Positions 6,817 through 13,486 of a stretch of DNA of 13,486 nt are shown in pieces. The notes under the pieces are model-generated. The model was not told the origin of the DNA, made no database searches, and saw nothing but the letters and a program-made list of their open reading frames with translations. Position 1 is the first letter of the stretch. The number at the start of each line of letters is the position of its first letter. The position numbers and the translations under genes are program-made. The stretch comes from SIG710 sp045595425 (lineage in GTDB: Bacteria; Bacillota; Clostridia; Oscillospirales; CAG-272), in NCBI GenBank assembly GCA_045595425.1, contig JAZOAL010000068.1, positions 1-13,486 on the forward strand, written 5' to 3'.

Positions 6817-7165
6817 GAAAAAGGCGGGGGTATCTCCTGCCGCAAAACTGAAAATGACCATCGGACTTGCAGCAAAGGCAGGAAAGGCTGTCTTTGGTAC
6901 GCCTCTGATATGTGAGAGCCTCAGGATGAGCGGCGCAAAAAAATGCGTCCTTGTGCTGGAGGGGTCGGACACCTCTGAGAATACTCACAAAAAGCTTTCG
7001 GATAAATGCGCATTTTACGGGGCAGAGCTGATCAGACTTCCGGTAAGCATGTCTGAGCTTTCGGACGCTGTCGGAAAACGCTCTGCGGTCGCCGCAGTCG
7101 GCATAAAAGATGCCGGTCTTGCGAAGGCGATAACGAAAAAGCTTGAAGAATTACCGTCACCATGA
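6806..7165 (+). CDS. ylxQ: L7Ae-family RNA-binding protein (YlxQ/RplGA-like)
   Basis: A 119-aa protein of the L7Ae/L30e/Gadd45 fold, which in Firmicutes binds kink-turn RNA. The core begins at KLKMTIGLAAKAGKAVFG (14-31), the usual start of this small family, and continues through ECESLR-like and CVLVLEGSDTSENT (47-60) segments. The start is taken as TTG 6806, which overlaps the rnpM stop codon (6814-6816) by 11 nt and has AGGAGG at 6791-6796. Translation is therefore probably coupled to rnpM. An in-frame ATG at 6770 lies inside rnpM, ahead of this ribosome binding site, and is less likely. Confidence 0.88.
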   Translation: MTNEKKAGVSPAAKLKMTIGLAAKAGKAVFGTPLICESLRMSGAKKCVLVLEGSDTSENTHKKLSDKCAFYGAELIRLPVSMSELSDAVGKRSAVAAVGIKDAGLAKAITKKLEELPSP

Positions 7166-7202
7166 CGTTTCGGATATATATACGAATTATTCATCTAAAA
7201 AG

Positions 7203-7238
7203 AAAGGGAGTTTCACCGCAATGCGGCAGAAACAAGGA
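7203..7238 (+). promoter_or_regulatory. Translation initiation region of infB: two SD-like sites flanking a small hairpin
   Basis: AAAGGGAG (7203-7210) and AAGGA (7234-7238) flank a stem made of GTTTC/GAAAC (7210-7214 with 7229-7233) and CCGC/GCGG (7216-7219 with 7223-7226). Only the second SD is correctly placed for the infB ATG at 7247. The first would suit an ATG at 7221, which opens a 19-codon overlapping frame. Confidence 0.45.
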
Positions 7239-7246
7239 TTTATTAT

Positions 7247-10018
7247 ATGGCAGCAAACACGCAGTATCAGTTCAAGGTAAACCAACTTGCAAAGGATCTG
7301 GGGCTGAAGGGTAAGGAGATCACTGACCTGCTGGGAACAAAGGGCTTTGAGGTCAAGAGCCAGGCTACCCTTGAAGCACTTGAGTTCGGCGTACTTATCG
7401 ACTCGCTGACAAAGGCAAACCAGATAGAGAATATCGACGATTATATCGATGGTGTGACATATATTCCCTCAAAGAAGAAGTCGGAAAAGGCACCAAAAGC
7501 CGAAGAAAAGCCTGCAGAGGTCAAGGAAGAGCCCAAAACCGAAGTGAAGGCAGAGACAAAAGAAGAAAAGAAGCCCCAATTTAAGACGGAGGCGAAAATT
7601 GAAATAAAAGAGGCAAAGAAGCCCGAGCAAAGACCCGAGACGAAGGCGGCTCCCGCGCAGAAGGCTGAAAACACAAAGCCTGCGGCGAACCCAAGACCTG
7701 CTCAGACGGCACAATACGGTAAACCTGCCGGAAACAGTCAGCCTCAGAGTGCTCAGAAGACTTTCGGTGACAGAAATGCACAGCAGGGGCAGAGACCCCA
7801 GAGCGGCGACAGATTTGGCGATCGCAAGCCCTTCGGCGAGCGTCCTCAGGGTACACAGAAGCCTTTTGGCGACAGACCTCAGGGCGATCGCTTCGGCGGT
7901 GAGCGCAAGGGCGGATTTGATAAGAACAAGGGTCAGCAGAAGGGCGGAAACAACCGCTTCGGTCAGAATATGGGAGAGGACTATGTTCCTTCAGCTCCAA
8001 AGCCCAAGTTCCAGCCCCAGGCGATAGTCAGAGGTCAGACACCCAAGGGCACTGTTAATCAGCCCAGCCAGAGAGGTGCGACAAGAGTTGTTGACACCCG
8101 TTCCAGCACGGTAGATCTTTCAAAATACGATGAAAGACTTGAAAATTTTGTGCCGGATTCGCACAATATGCGCGCTGATAAGCAGAAGCTTAAGAAGCAG
8201 AACAACCGCGATCCCTATCGCAAGAATAAAGAAGAATTTATAAAGAAGCCCCAGCAGCCCATAAAGAAGAAGCCCCTTGAGATCACCATTCCCGATGAGA
8301 TCTCCGTAGGCGAGCTCGCTTCGCGCCTTAAGGTGGTTGCGGGCGAGGTTATCAAGAGGCTGATGATGATGGGCGTTATGGCGACCGTTAATCAGGTCAT
8401 CGACTATGACACCGCATATCTCGTTGCCGATGAGCTTGGCGCTATCGCAACAAAGGAGGTTGTTGTCACCATCGAGGAAAAGCTCTTTGACGAAACAGAG
8501 GACAGCGAAGAGAATCTCTCTCTCCGTGCGCCCGTTGTTTGCGTTATGGGTCACGTTGACCACGGAAAGACATCTATTCTTGACGCAATAAGAAACACAA
8601 ATGTTACCACAGGCGAGGCAGGAGGCATCACTCAGCACATCGGTGCGTACAGAGTTGAGGTGGACGGTAAGCCTATCACATTCCTTGACACCCCAGGTCA
8701 CGAAGCGTTTACAGCGATGCGTGCAAGAGGTGCTATGGCAACCGACATTGCAATTCTCGTTGTTGCGGCAGACGACGGCATCATGCCTCAAACCGTTGAG
8801 GCTATCAACCACGCAAAGGCAGCAGGCGTTGACATTATCGTTGCAATCAACAAAATGGATAAGCCAACGGCAAATCCCGATGCGATAAAGCAGGAGCTGA
8901 CTGCATATGATCTTGTTCCCGAAGAGTGGGGGGGCGATGTTATCTGCGTGCCCGTTTCCGCTCTCACAAGACAGGGCATTGACGATCTTCTTGAAAATGT
9001 CCTTCTGGTTGCCGAGGTTAAGGAGCTCAAGGCTAACCCTGACCGCCGTGCAAAGGGTATAGTCATTGAAGCAAGACTTGATAAGGGCAGAGGCCCTGTT
9101 GCAACGGTTCTTGTGCAGAACGGTACTCTCCACCAGGGAGATATAGTTATTGCAGGAAGTGCGGTTGGTCACGTTCGTTTGATGACAGACCACAACGGCA
9201 AGACTTTGAAGAGTGCAGCACCCTCTGTGCCGGTTGAAATAATAGGTCTTGCAGATGTGCCAAGCGCAGGTGACGAATTCCAGGCGGTTGAAGACGAGAG
9301 AATGGCAAGAACTCTTGCTGATCAGCGTAAGGATAAGGCAAAGGAAGAGCTCTTCAAGGCCAATGCAAGAGCTAACCTTAATGATCTCTTTGCTCAGATC
9401 GCTGAGGGTGTCAAGGATCTTAACATCATAGTTAAGGCAGATGTTGGCGGCTCTGTTGAAGCAGTAAAGGCATCCCTTGAAAAGATATCCAATGAAGAGG
9501 TAAAGGTAAAGGTTATCCATGCCGCAACCGGCGGTATCACAGAGGGTGACGTTACATTTGCCGCAGCATCCAACGCTATCATCGTAGGCTTTAATGTTCG
9601 TCCCGATAAAACAGCTCTTGACAGTGCGGAAAGACAGAATGTTGATGTGCGCACATATAGAGTCATTTACGATTGCATCGAAGAGATAACTGCTGCGATG
9701 AAGGGTATGCTTGCTCCTAAATACAGAGAAGCACTTCTCGGCCACGCCGAGGTGCGCCAGACTATTCACGTTCCAAATGTGGGAACCATTGCCGGCTCCT
9801 ATATTCAGGACGGAAAGGTTACCCGCCAGTCTCAGATCCGCGTTGTTCGCGACGGTATAGTGATCTTTGAAGATAAGATCTCATCACTCAAGCGATTCAA
9901 GGACGATGCAAAAGAGGTTGCAAGCGGATATGAATGCGGTATCGGTCTTGAACGCTTTAACGATATTAAGGTGGGAGATATTCTTGAGGCCTATATTATG
10001 GAAGAGATAGAGCGCTGA
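7247..10018 (+). CDS. infB: Translation initiation factor IF-2
   Basis: A 923-aa protein. IF2 is the GTPase that places fMet-tRNA on the 30S subunit and drives subunit joining. Layout: a first IF2_N domain (about 5-55), a Lys/Glu/Ala-rich linker (about 75-138), a Gln/Gly/Arg-rich low-complexity stretch with repeated FGDR/FGER units (about 173-240), a second IF2_N module (about 343-397), then the G domain. G motifs are GHVDHGKT (435-442), DTPGHEAF from D481 and NKMD (535-538). Beta-barrel and C-terminal tRNA-binding domains complete the protein. The C-terminal two-thirds is highly conserved; the linker explains the length. The ATG at 7247 follows AAGGA at 8 nt. rbfA, a common next gene, is absent. 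Confidence 0.97.
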   Translation: MAANTQYQFKVNQLAKDLGLKGKEITDLLGTKGFEVKSQATLEALEFGVLIDSLTKANQIENIDDYIDGVTYIPSKKKSEKAPKAEEKPAEVKEEPKTEVKAETKEEKKPQFKTEAKIEIKEAKKPEQRPETKAAPAQKAENTKPAANPRPAQTAQYGKPAGNSQPQSAQKTFGDRNAQQGQRPQSGDRFGDRKPFGERPQGTQKPFGDRPQGDRFGGERKGGFDKNKGQQKGGNNRFGQNMGEDYVPSAPKPKFQPQAIVRGQTPKGTVNQPSQRGATRVVDTRSSTVDLSKYDERLENFVPDSHNMRADKQKLKKQNNRDPYRKNKEEFIKKPQQPIKKKPLEITIPDEISVGELASRLKVVAGEVIKRLMMMGVMATVNQVIDYDTAYLVADELGAIATKEVVVTIEEKLFDETEDSEENLSLRAPVVCVMGHVDHGKTSILDAIRNTNVTTGEAGGITQHIGAYRVEVDGKPITFLDTPGHEAFTAMRARGAMATDIAILVVAADDGIMPQTVEAINHAKAAGVDIIVAINKMDKPTANPDAIKQELTAYDLVPEEWGGDVICVPVSALTRQGIDDLLENVLLVAEVKELKANPDRRAKGIVIEARLDKGRGPVATVLVQNGTLHQGDIVIAGSAVGHVRLMTDHNGKTLKSAAPSVPVEIIGLADVPSAGDEFQAVEDERMARTLADQRKDKAKEELFKANARANLNDLFAQIAEGVKDLNIIVKADVGGSVEAVKASLEKISNEEVKVKVIHAATGGITEGDVTFAAASNAIIVGFNVRPDKTALDSAERQNVDVRTYRVIYDCIEEITAAMKGMLAPKYREALLGHAEVRQTIHVPNVGTIAGSYIQDGKVTRQSQIRVVRDGIVIFEDKISSLKRFKDDAKEVASGYECGIGLERFNDIKVGDILEAYIMEEIER

Positions 10019-10023
10019 GGGAT

Positions 10024-10476
10024 ATGGCCGTTTTAAAACATGAAAAATCCTGCGGAGCCATTGTGCTTCGCAGGGATAAAAAAGATGCGAGCCGCCGATT
10101 TCTTCTGGTGATACGTCAATATCACGGCGGCCCGGCTTCTTTTCCGAAGGGACATGTTGAGATGGGCGAGACCGAGAGGGAAACTGCCGAGCGCGAGGTC
10201 TTTGAGGAGACGGCGGTGAAGATAAATATCAAATTTGATTTCAGAGAAACTATCAGATACAGCCCTGCAAGGGGCGTCCAAAAGGATGTTGTCTATTTCC
10301 TTGCCGAAACCGAGCAGACAGAGCTTCATGCGAGGATCGGTGAGATCGCCGAAACCTTTTGGGTGGATGCTCTGCGCGCGTTTTCGGTGCTTGATCATGC
10401 AAATGATAGGTATGTCCTTCAAAAAGCGCTGGAGTACATAGAAAATGAGGAAAAGGCTTCGATAGCTTCTGTTTGA
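10024..10476 (+). CDS. Nudix hydrolase, Ap4A hydrolase-like
   Basis: A 150-aa single-domain Nudix protein. The Nudix box runs from G43 to V65 (GHVEMGE, then REVFEETAV) and supplies the Mg2+-binding glutamates E58, E61 and E62. The usual glycine near the end of the box is A64. The opening SCGAIVLRR and the SFPKGHVEMGET context are typical of asymmetric diadenosine tetraphosphatases (MutT/Ap4A subfamily), so it may clear Ap4A or related nucleotides; the substrate is an inference. It begins 5 nt after the infB stop, with GAGGG overlapping that stop, and so is cotranscribed and probably translationally coupled. C-terminal residues about 125-145 are helical. Confidence 0.9.
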   Translation: MAVLKHEKSCGAIVLRRDKKDASRRFLLVIRQYHGGPASFPKGHVEMGETERETAEREVFEETAVKINIKFDFRETIRYSPARGVQKDVVYFLAETEQTELHARIGEIAETFWVDALRAFSVLDHANDRYVLQKALEYIENEEKASIASV

Positions 10477-10567
10477 AGATCTGAAGGATCGATGTTGAAC
10501 AGAATATTTTTCTGCCCTCATTGGATTTAGAATTAAAATACATGAAAGTGTGAACAATTTGAGTTAA

Positions 10568-11725
10568 ATGGTAGGTTCATATTCCCCCAAACACGCTCGT
10601 CCCCACAGATGGCATGACCTTGTCACAGCGGCGGCGGATTTTGTAAGAAAAAACGCTGTTTTTGTTGTTGCCGTCTTCTTGGCGGCGCTGACAAGCGTTA
10701 TTGTAAAGCCCGACAGTGAGTATCTCGGATATTTCGATTTTAAAACACTCACTTGTCTTTTCTGTACCCTTGCCGTGATCTGCGCACTGAAAAATGTCCG
10801 TTTTTTCACGAAAATAGCAGAAAAAATAGTTGCTTTTGCTGGAAATGCCCGCATGGCGGTATTTATACTGGTCTGCATAACCTTTGTCGGCTCTATGCTG
10901 ATCGCAAACGACATGGCTCTGCTCACCTTCCTGCCCCTTGGATATTATCTTCTTTCAAGCACGGGTAAGGGAAAATATATGGCATACACCTTTGTGCTCC
11001 AAAATATCGCGGCAAATCTCGGCGGTATGCTTACTCCCTTCGGAAATCCGCAAAACCTTTATATCTATGAAAAATACGGCATTGCAAACGGCGAGTTTAT
11101 GCGAATAATGTTTCCCCCATTTGCCCTTGCTGTAACGCTGATCGCCCTTTGCTGCCTGCCAATAAAAAATGAAAAGCTTTCTCTGAAAAGCAGAGATTTT
11201 GAACCTCTTCCAAAGGTGAAAACGGCGATTTATCTGTTGCTTTTTGCTTTTTCGGTGATATTGGTTTTTCGCGTTGTTCCCTATATGTCAGGACTTATCA
11301 TCGTCCCCGCCGCTCTTGCGGTGCTTGACAGAAAAGCCCTGCGTGATGTGGATTATCTCCTGCTTCTCACATTCGTTGCTTTCTTTATTTTTGCGGGAAA
11401 TATGTCACGAATCGGAGCCGTTAAAGAATTTTTCTCCTTTCTTTTGGAGAAGAATACTCTTGTGTTCTCTGCTCTCTCATGTCAATTTATCAGCAATGTT
11501 CCCTCGGCAATATTGCTATCGCAGTTTACCGAAAATTACAGGGATCTGCTAATTGGCGTTAATATAGGCGGCACAGGAACTCTCATCGCCTCACTTGCCA
11601 GTCTCATCACCTTCCGTGAATATGTGGCGCACGGCGGCTCGGCAAAGAAATATCTTGTGCTGTTTTCAGCGATGAATTTCGGATTCCTTGCTGTTATGCT
11701 GATATTCTGCTCTTTTGTAAAGTGA
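10568..11725 (+). CDS. Ion transporter superfamily permease (CitMHS/ArsB/SLC13-like)
   Basis: A 385-aa integral membrane protein with about ten membrane segments. It has an internal two-repeat design typical of the IT superfamily (citrate, dicarboxylate, arsenite or Na+/H+ transporters). Signature re-entrant loops are LIANDMALLTFLPL (111-124) with NLGGMLTPFGNPQNL (150-164) in the first half, and FISNVPSAILLSQF (307-320) with NIGGTGTLIASLASLI (332-347) in the second. About 25 basic cytosolic residues precede the first helix. The substrate cannot be read from the sequence. It follows the Nudix gene after 91 nt with no clear terminator or promoter between them. The ribosome binding site is weak (only GAGT nearby); an in-frame stop just upstream prevents an earlier start. 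Confidence 0.87.
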   Translation: MVGSYSPKHARPHRWHDLVTAAADFVRKNAVFVVAVFLAALTSVIVKPDSEYLGYFDFKTLTCLFCTLAVICALKNVRFFTKIAEKIVAFAGNARMAVFILVCITFVGSMLIANDMALLTFLPLGYYLLSSTGKGKYMAYTFVLQNIAANLGGMLTPFGNPQNLYIYEKYGIANGEFMRIMFPPFALAVTLIALCCLPIKNEKLSLKSRDFEPLPKVKTAIYLLLFAFSVILVFRVVPYMSGLIIVPAALAVLDRKALRDVDYLLLLTFVAFFIFAGNMSRIGAVKEFFSFLLEKNTLVFSALSCQFISNVPSAILLSQFTENYRDLLIGVNIGGTGTLIASLASLITFREYVAHGGSAKKYLVLFSAMNFGFLAVMLIFCSFVK

Positions 11726-11822
11726 TCAGCTTGGCTTTGTGAATCGAAATATGGCTTGATATAGGAAAAATAATAAAATTCAACAAAATTATAATCGAAT
11801 TAACGGAAAAATGTAAAATATA

Positions 11823-11851
11823 TTGATTTTTCTTTCAGGATGTATTATAAT
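11823..11851 (+). promoter_or_regulatory. Sigma-A promoter of pfkA
   Basis: TTGATT (11823-11828), a 17-nt spacer and TATAAT (11846-11851), in an AT-rich gap. GGAGG at 11883-11887 precedes the pfkA ATG. No operator-like repeat was recognised in the short leader. Confidence 0.8.
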
Positions 11852-11896
11852 ATAGTTTGATTTTTAGAAAATAAGTATCTTCGGAGGAAAAAATAA

Positions 11897-12967
11897 ATGA
11901 AATTCAGAAAAATAGGCGTGCTTACTTCGGGCGGCGATGCTCCCGGTATGAACGCAAGCGTGAGAGCTGTTGTCAGAACTGCGCTCGAAAACGGTCTTGA
12001 GGTTCTCGGTATTCTGGGCGGCTATAGTGGACTTATCAATGATAAGGTCATCCCCCTAACTGCGCGCGATGTATCGAATTCCATTGCAAGGGGAGGTACA
12101 CTTCTGCTTACCGACCGCTGCGATGAATTTAAGACGCCTGAAGGTATGGCAAAGGCGATCGAGACCTGCAGGAAGCATCAGATCGACGCTATCGTTGCGA
12201 TCGGCGGCGACGGAACATTTCGCGGTGCAACAGACTTGACAAATCACGGTATTCCGACAATCGGGGTTACCGGTACTATAGACAACGATATCTCCGCAAC
12301 AGACTATACTGTTGGCTTTGATACGGCTATGAATACCGTTATCGAAATGGTTGACCGTCTGCGCGACACCGGCGAATCCCACGCCAGATGTATGGTCACA
12401 GAGGTTATGGGACGCCATTGCGGTGAGATCGCTCTGCTTACGGGTATTGCGTCCGGTGCTGTTGCTGTGGCTATTCCCGAGATCGATTTTGATACCGAGG
12501 CTTGCGTTCAGAAGATGATCGAGCTTCGAAGAGAAGGAAAGAGAAACTTCCAGATCATCGTAAGCGAGGGCGTCGGTGGTATCAAATCTGACTTCGGAGA
12601 GGAGCTCACCGAGATCCTTGAAGAGAGAACAGGTATCGAAACTCGCTTTAACAGGCTCGGTCATGTTGTAAGAGGCGGTATTCCCACACTGCGCGACCGT
12701 CTTGCCGCTGCCAGAATGGGCGCAAAGGCTGTTGACCTTTTGCTTGAGGGCAAGAGCAATCTCGTTGTCTGCGAGATCGACTCCGAGATCATACCTGTTG
12801 ATATCAACTATTCCTTCGCTCTTGACAAGATGTATAAGAAGAAGCTGAAGGACGGCGATCTTGATGCGTTCAGTGAGGAGGAGATTGCCGAGATGCGCAA
12901 ATTCTGTGAGCGTAAGAATGCTTATGTCAAGGAGCTTTATGACTTGGCAAACGCTCTTGCAAAATAA
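11897..12967 (+). CDS. pfkA: 6-phosphofructokinase (ATP-dependent type)
   Basis: A 356-aa protein. It phosphorylates fructose 6-phosphate to the 1,6-bisphosphate, the committing step of glycolysis. Motifs: GGDAPGMNA (12-20), R74 (E. coli R72), GGDGT (103-107), TGTIDND (125-131, catalytic D129), MGRHCG (171-176) and VVRGG (257-261). G106 and G126 correspond to the two glycines that mark ATP-using enzymes; pyrophosphate-dependent enzymes carry Asp and Lys there. It is about 36 residues longer than E. coli PfkA, partly from a helical, charged C-terminal tail after about residue 310. The residue before G126 is Thr instead of the usual Pro. It is a single gene with its own promoter. Confidence 0.95.
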   Translation: MKFRKIGVLTSGGDAPGMNASVRAVVRTALENGLEVLGILGGYSGLINDKVIPLTARDVSNSIARGGTLLLTDRCDEFKTPEGMAKAIETCRKHQIDAIVAIGGDGTFRGATDLTNHGIPTIGVTGTIDNDISATDYTVGFDTAMNTVIEMVDRLRDTGESHARCMVTEVMGRHCGEIALLTGIASGAVAVAIPEIDFDTEACVQKMIELRREGKRNFQIIVSEGVGGIKSDFGEELTEILEERTGIETRFNRLGHVVRGGIPTLRDRLAAARMGAKAVDLLLEGKSNLVVCEIDSEIIPVDINYSFALDKMYKKKLKDGDLDAFSEEEIAEMRKFCERKNAYVKELYDLANALAK

Positions 12968-12995
12968 ACTTATATTCATTGCACTTAAAGCCGGA

Positions 12996-13031
12996 TCTGC
13001 AAAGGATCTTTGCGTGAGGCTGCAGTTTTTT
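12996..13031 (+). terminator. Candidate terminator of pfkA
   Basis: GCAAAG (12999-13004) pairs with CTTTGC (13008-13013) around a 3-nt loop. CTGC (12997-13000) could alternatively pair with GCAG (13022-13025), directly before six T at 13026-13031. The T-run itself can also pair with a downstream A-run (13037-13042). The fold is therefore ambiguous and termination may be partial. Confidence 0.4.
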
Positions 13032-13093
13032 GAAGTAAAAAACGCAAGAACAATGTTAACAGTTTGTAAATTTTGTTGGCATTTATCCAAAAT

Positions 13094-13114
13094 CACAAGA
13101 TATTGTGCTTTTTT
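13094..13114 (+). terminator. Weak second terminator candidate after pfkA
   Basis: CACAA (13094-13098), GATA loop, TTGTG (13103-13107), then C and six T (13109-13114). The 5-bp stem is short for an efficient terminator, but the position relative to the T-run is right. It would insulate the following promoter from pfkA. Confidence 0.4.
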
Positions 13115-13115
13115 A

Positions 13116-13127
13116 TGCCGATCGGCA
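13116..13127. promoter_or_regulatory. 12-bp perfect palindrome upstream of the peptide-gene promoter
   Basis: TGCCGATCGGCA is a perfect GC-rich palindrome in AT-rich surroundings, ending 12 bp upstream of the -35 box at 13140. The position would suit a dimeric activator or repressor site, but no regulator can be named. Confidence 0.35.
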
Positions 13128-13139
13128 CTATAAATAAGG

Positions 13140-13168
13140 TTGACAAATTTAAAAAAACGTGGTAATAT
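13140..13168 (+). promoter_or_regulatory. Strong sigma-A promoter of the small peptide gene
   Basis: TTGACA (13140-13145), a 17-nt spacer and TAATAT (13163-13168). Transcription would start near 13175, giving a leader of about 168 nt before the ATG at 13343. That is long for a 36-codon gene. Confidence 0.8.
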
Positions 13169-13177
13169 ACTAATGTG

Positions 13178-13310
13178 AGTATCTAATGGGGTAGTTGTGC
13201 CCGGTTGACAATTTTGTCAGGCTTATTCCCGATACTGAGTGACTGAATGAATGTCAATACTTGTGCTGCAGCAGGAAAGTTCACAGCATATATTGAACAT
13301 AGGTATGCAG
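13178..13310 (+). ncRNA. Structured 5' leader upstream of the small peptide gene
   Basis: First module: AGTATC (13178-13183) pairs with GATACT (13231-13236). Stacked inside is GGG (13188-13190) with CCC (13228-13230), leaving a UAAU bulge on one side only. A further hairpin has GCC (13199-13201)/GGC (13220-13222) and TGACA (13206-13210)/TGTCA (13215-13219). Second module: CTGCA (13266-13270)/TGCAG (13306-13310) encloses GTTCA (13279-13283)/TGAAC (13294-13298). This competes with GTGCTG (13263-13268)/CAGCAT (13284-13289). It was not recognised as a known riboswitch or ribozyme class. The alternative folds could allow regulation, but this comes from reading by eye only. Confidence 0.4.
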
Positions 13311-13342
13311 AGTAAATGTTTAGAAAAGGAGGATCACTAATA

Positions 13343-13453
13343 ATGAAAAATTACATCGCTCCCCAAATGGATATAGTACTTCTTGATGTGGAAAATGTTA
13401 TCACTTCCAGCCAAAATGATAACGAATTAGACGAAGGAGATTTCTTCAACTAA
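13343..13453 (+). CDS. Small acidic peptide with a KNYIAP...VENVITSS pattern, function unknown
   Basis: A 36-aa peptide: MKNYIAPQMDIVLLDVENVI followed by TSSQNDNELDEGDFFN. The ATG at 13343 is preceded by an excellent AAAGGAGG ribosome binding site (13325-13332), a strong promoter and a long leader, so it is very likely a real gene. The pattern Y..P.M...LL..E.VITSS with an acidic, Asn/Gly-rich tail resembles many short peptides in Clostridia and Bacteroidota genomes whose function is not established. Some of these sit near peptide-modification or secretion genes, so a precursor (RiPP-like) or signalling peptide is possible but not shown. It has no cysteine and no membrane segment. A GGAGG at 13462-13466 may serve a further gene outside the window. 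Confidence 0.72.
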   Translation: MKNYIAPQMDIVLLDVENVITSSQNDNELDEGDFFN

Positions 13454-13486
13454 TATCAAGTCGGAGGCCAAGCGGTCTTAGGAAGA

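Noticed and set aside
8120..9769. A long open frame of 549 codons on the minus strand opposite infB
   Set aside because: It is exactly antisense to the highly conserved IF2 G and C-terminal domains. Its translation is Cys/Ser/Asn-rich without recognisable motifs, and it has no ribosome binding site. It is a codon-usage shadow.
10477..10567. A separate promoter or terminator between the Nudix and permease genes
   Set aside because: Only a weak CAGAA/TTCTG hairpin and no spaced -35/-10 pair were found, so neither signal can be supported.
12056..13096. A 346-codon open frame on the minus strand opposite pfkA
   Set aside because: It is antisense to well-conserved PfkA, with no domain signature or initiation signal.
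12861..13133. A 90-codon plus-strand frame overlapping the pfkA end and running into the gap
   Set aside because: It starts inside pfkA in another frame without a ribosome binding site, and its tail crosses terminator-like repeats.
13178..13236. Twister-like ribozyme reading of the UAAU-containing leader stem
   Set aside because: The UAA next to the outer stem and a GCCCGG run recall twister. However, the opposite strand of the internal loop is empty and the conserved order of the remaining elements is not met.

Overview
The window reads as a chromosomal segment of an anaerobic Firmicute, most likely a gut-type Clostridia/Oscillospirales member. This is an inference from three things: the Gram-positive nusA operon order (rimP-nusA-rnpM-L7Ae-infB), strong AGGAGG ribosome binding sites with some TTG starts, and sigma-A promoters that nearly all have a 17-nt spacer. 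No rRNA, tRNA, CRISPR array, insertion sequence or phage gene was seen.

Left part (1-2902, minus strand): a single large gene for a TetM/EF-G-like ribosomal GTPase whose C-terminus is a complete NYN nuclease domain resembling Rae1 (YacP), the ribosomal A-site mRNA endonuclease. It has its own promoter and a 5' leader with a 14-bp hairpin. More inverted repeats lie beyond its stop codon. This fusion is the most interesting object in the window: two activities known separately from the ribosomal A site sit on one polypeptide, and the loop by which Tet(M)/Tet(O) dislodge tetracycline has a different sequence.

Next (2995-4721, plus strand): a monocistronic TIM-barrel sugar isomerase/epimerase, a bidirectional terminator, the decayed C-terminal part of a small Cro/C1-type regulator on the minus strand, and an ECF transporter S component driven by a perfect consensus promoter.

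Central block (4834-11725, plus strand): the translation/transcription operon. A promoter and a hairpin leader precede rimP, followed by nusA, rnpM (ylxR), an L7Ae-like RNA-binding protein and infB (IF2, 923 aa with a long low-complexity linker). Where rbfA is commonly found there is instead a Nudix hydrolase 5 nt after infB, then an ion-transporter-superfamily permease.

Right part (11823-13486): pfkA (ATP-type phosphofructokinase) with its own promoter, then a 375-bp gap with weak terminator candidates, a palindrome, a strong promoter and a long structured leader. The leader precedes a 36-residue acidic peptide gene with an excellent ribosome binding site. That small transcription unit continues off the window and is the second most interesting region.
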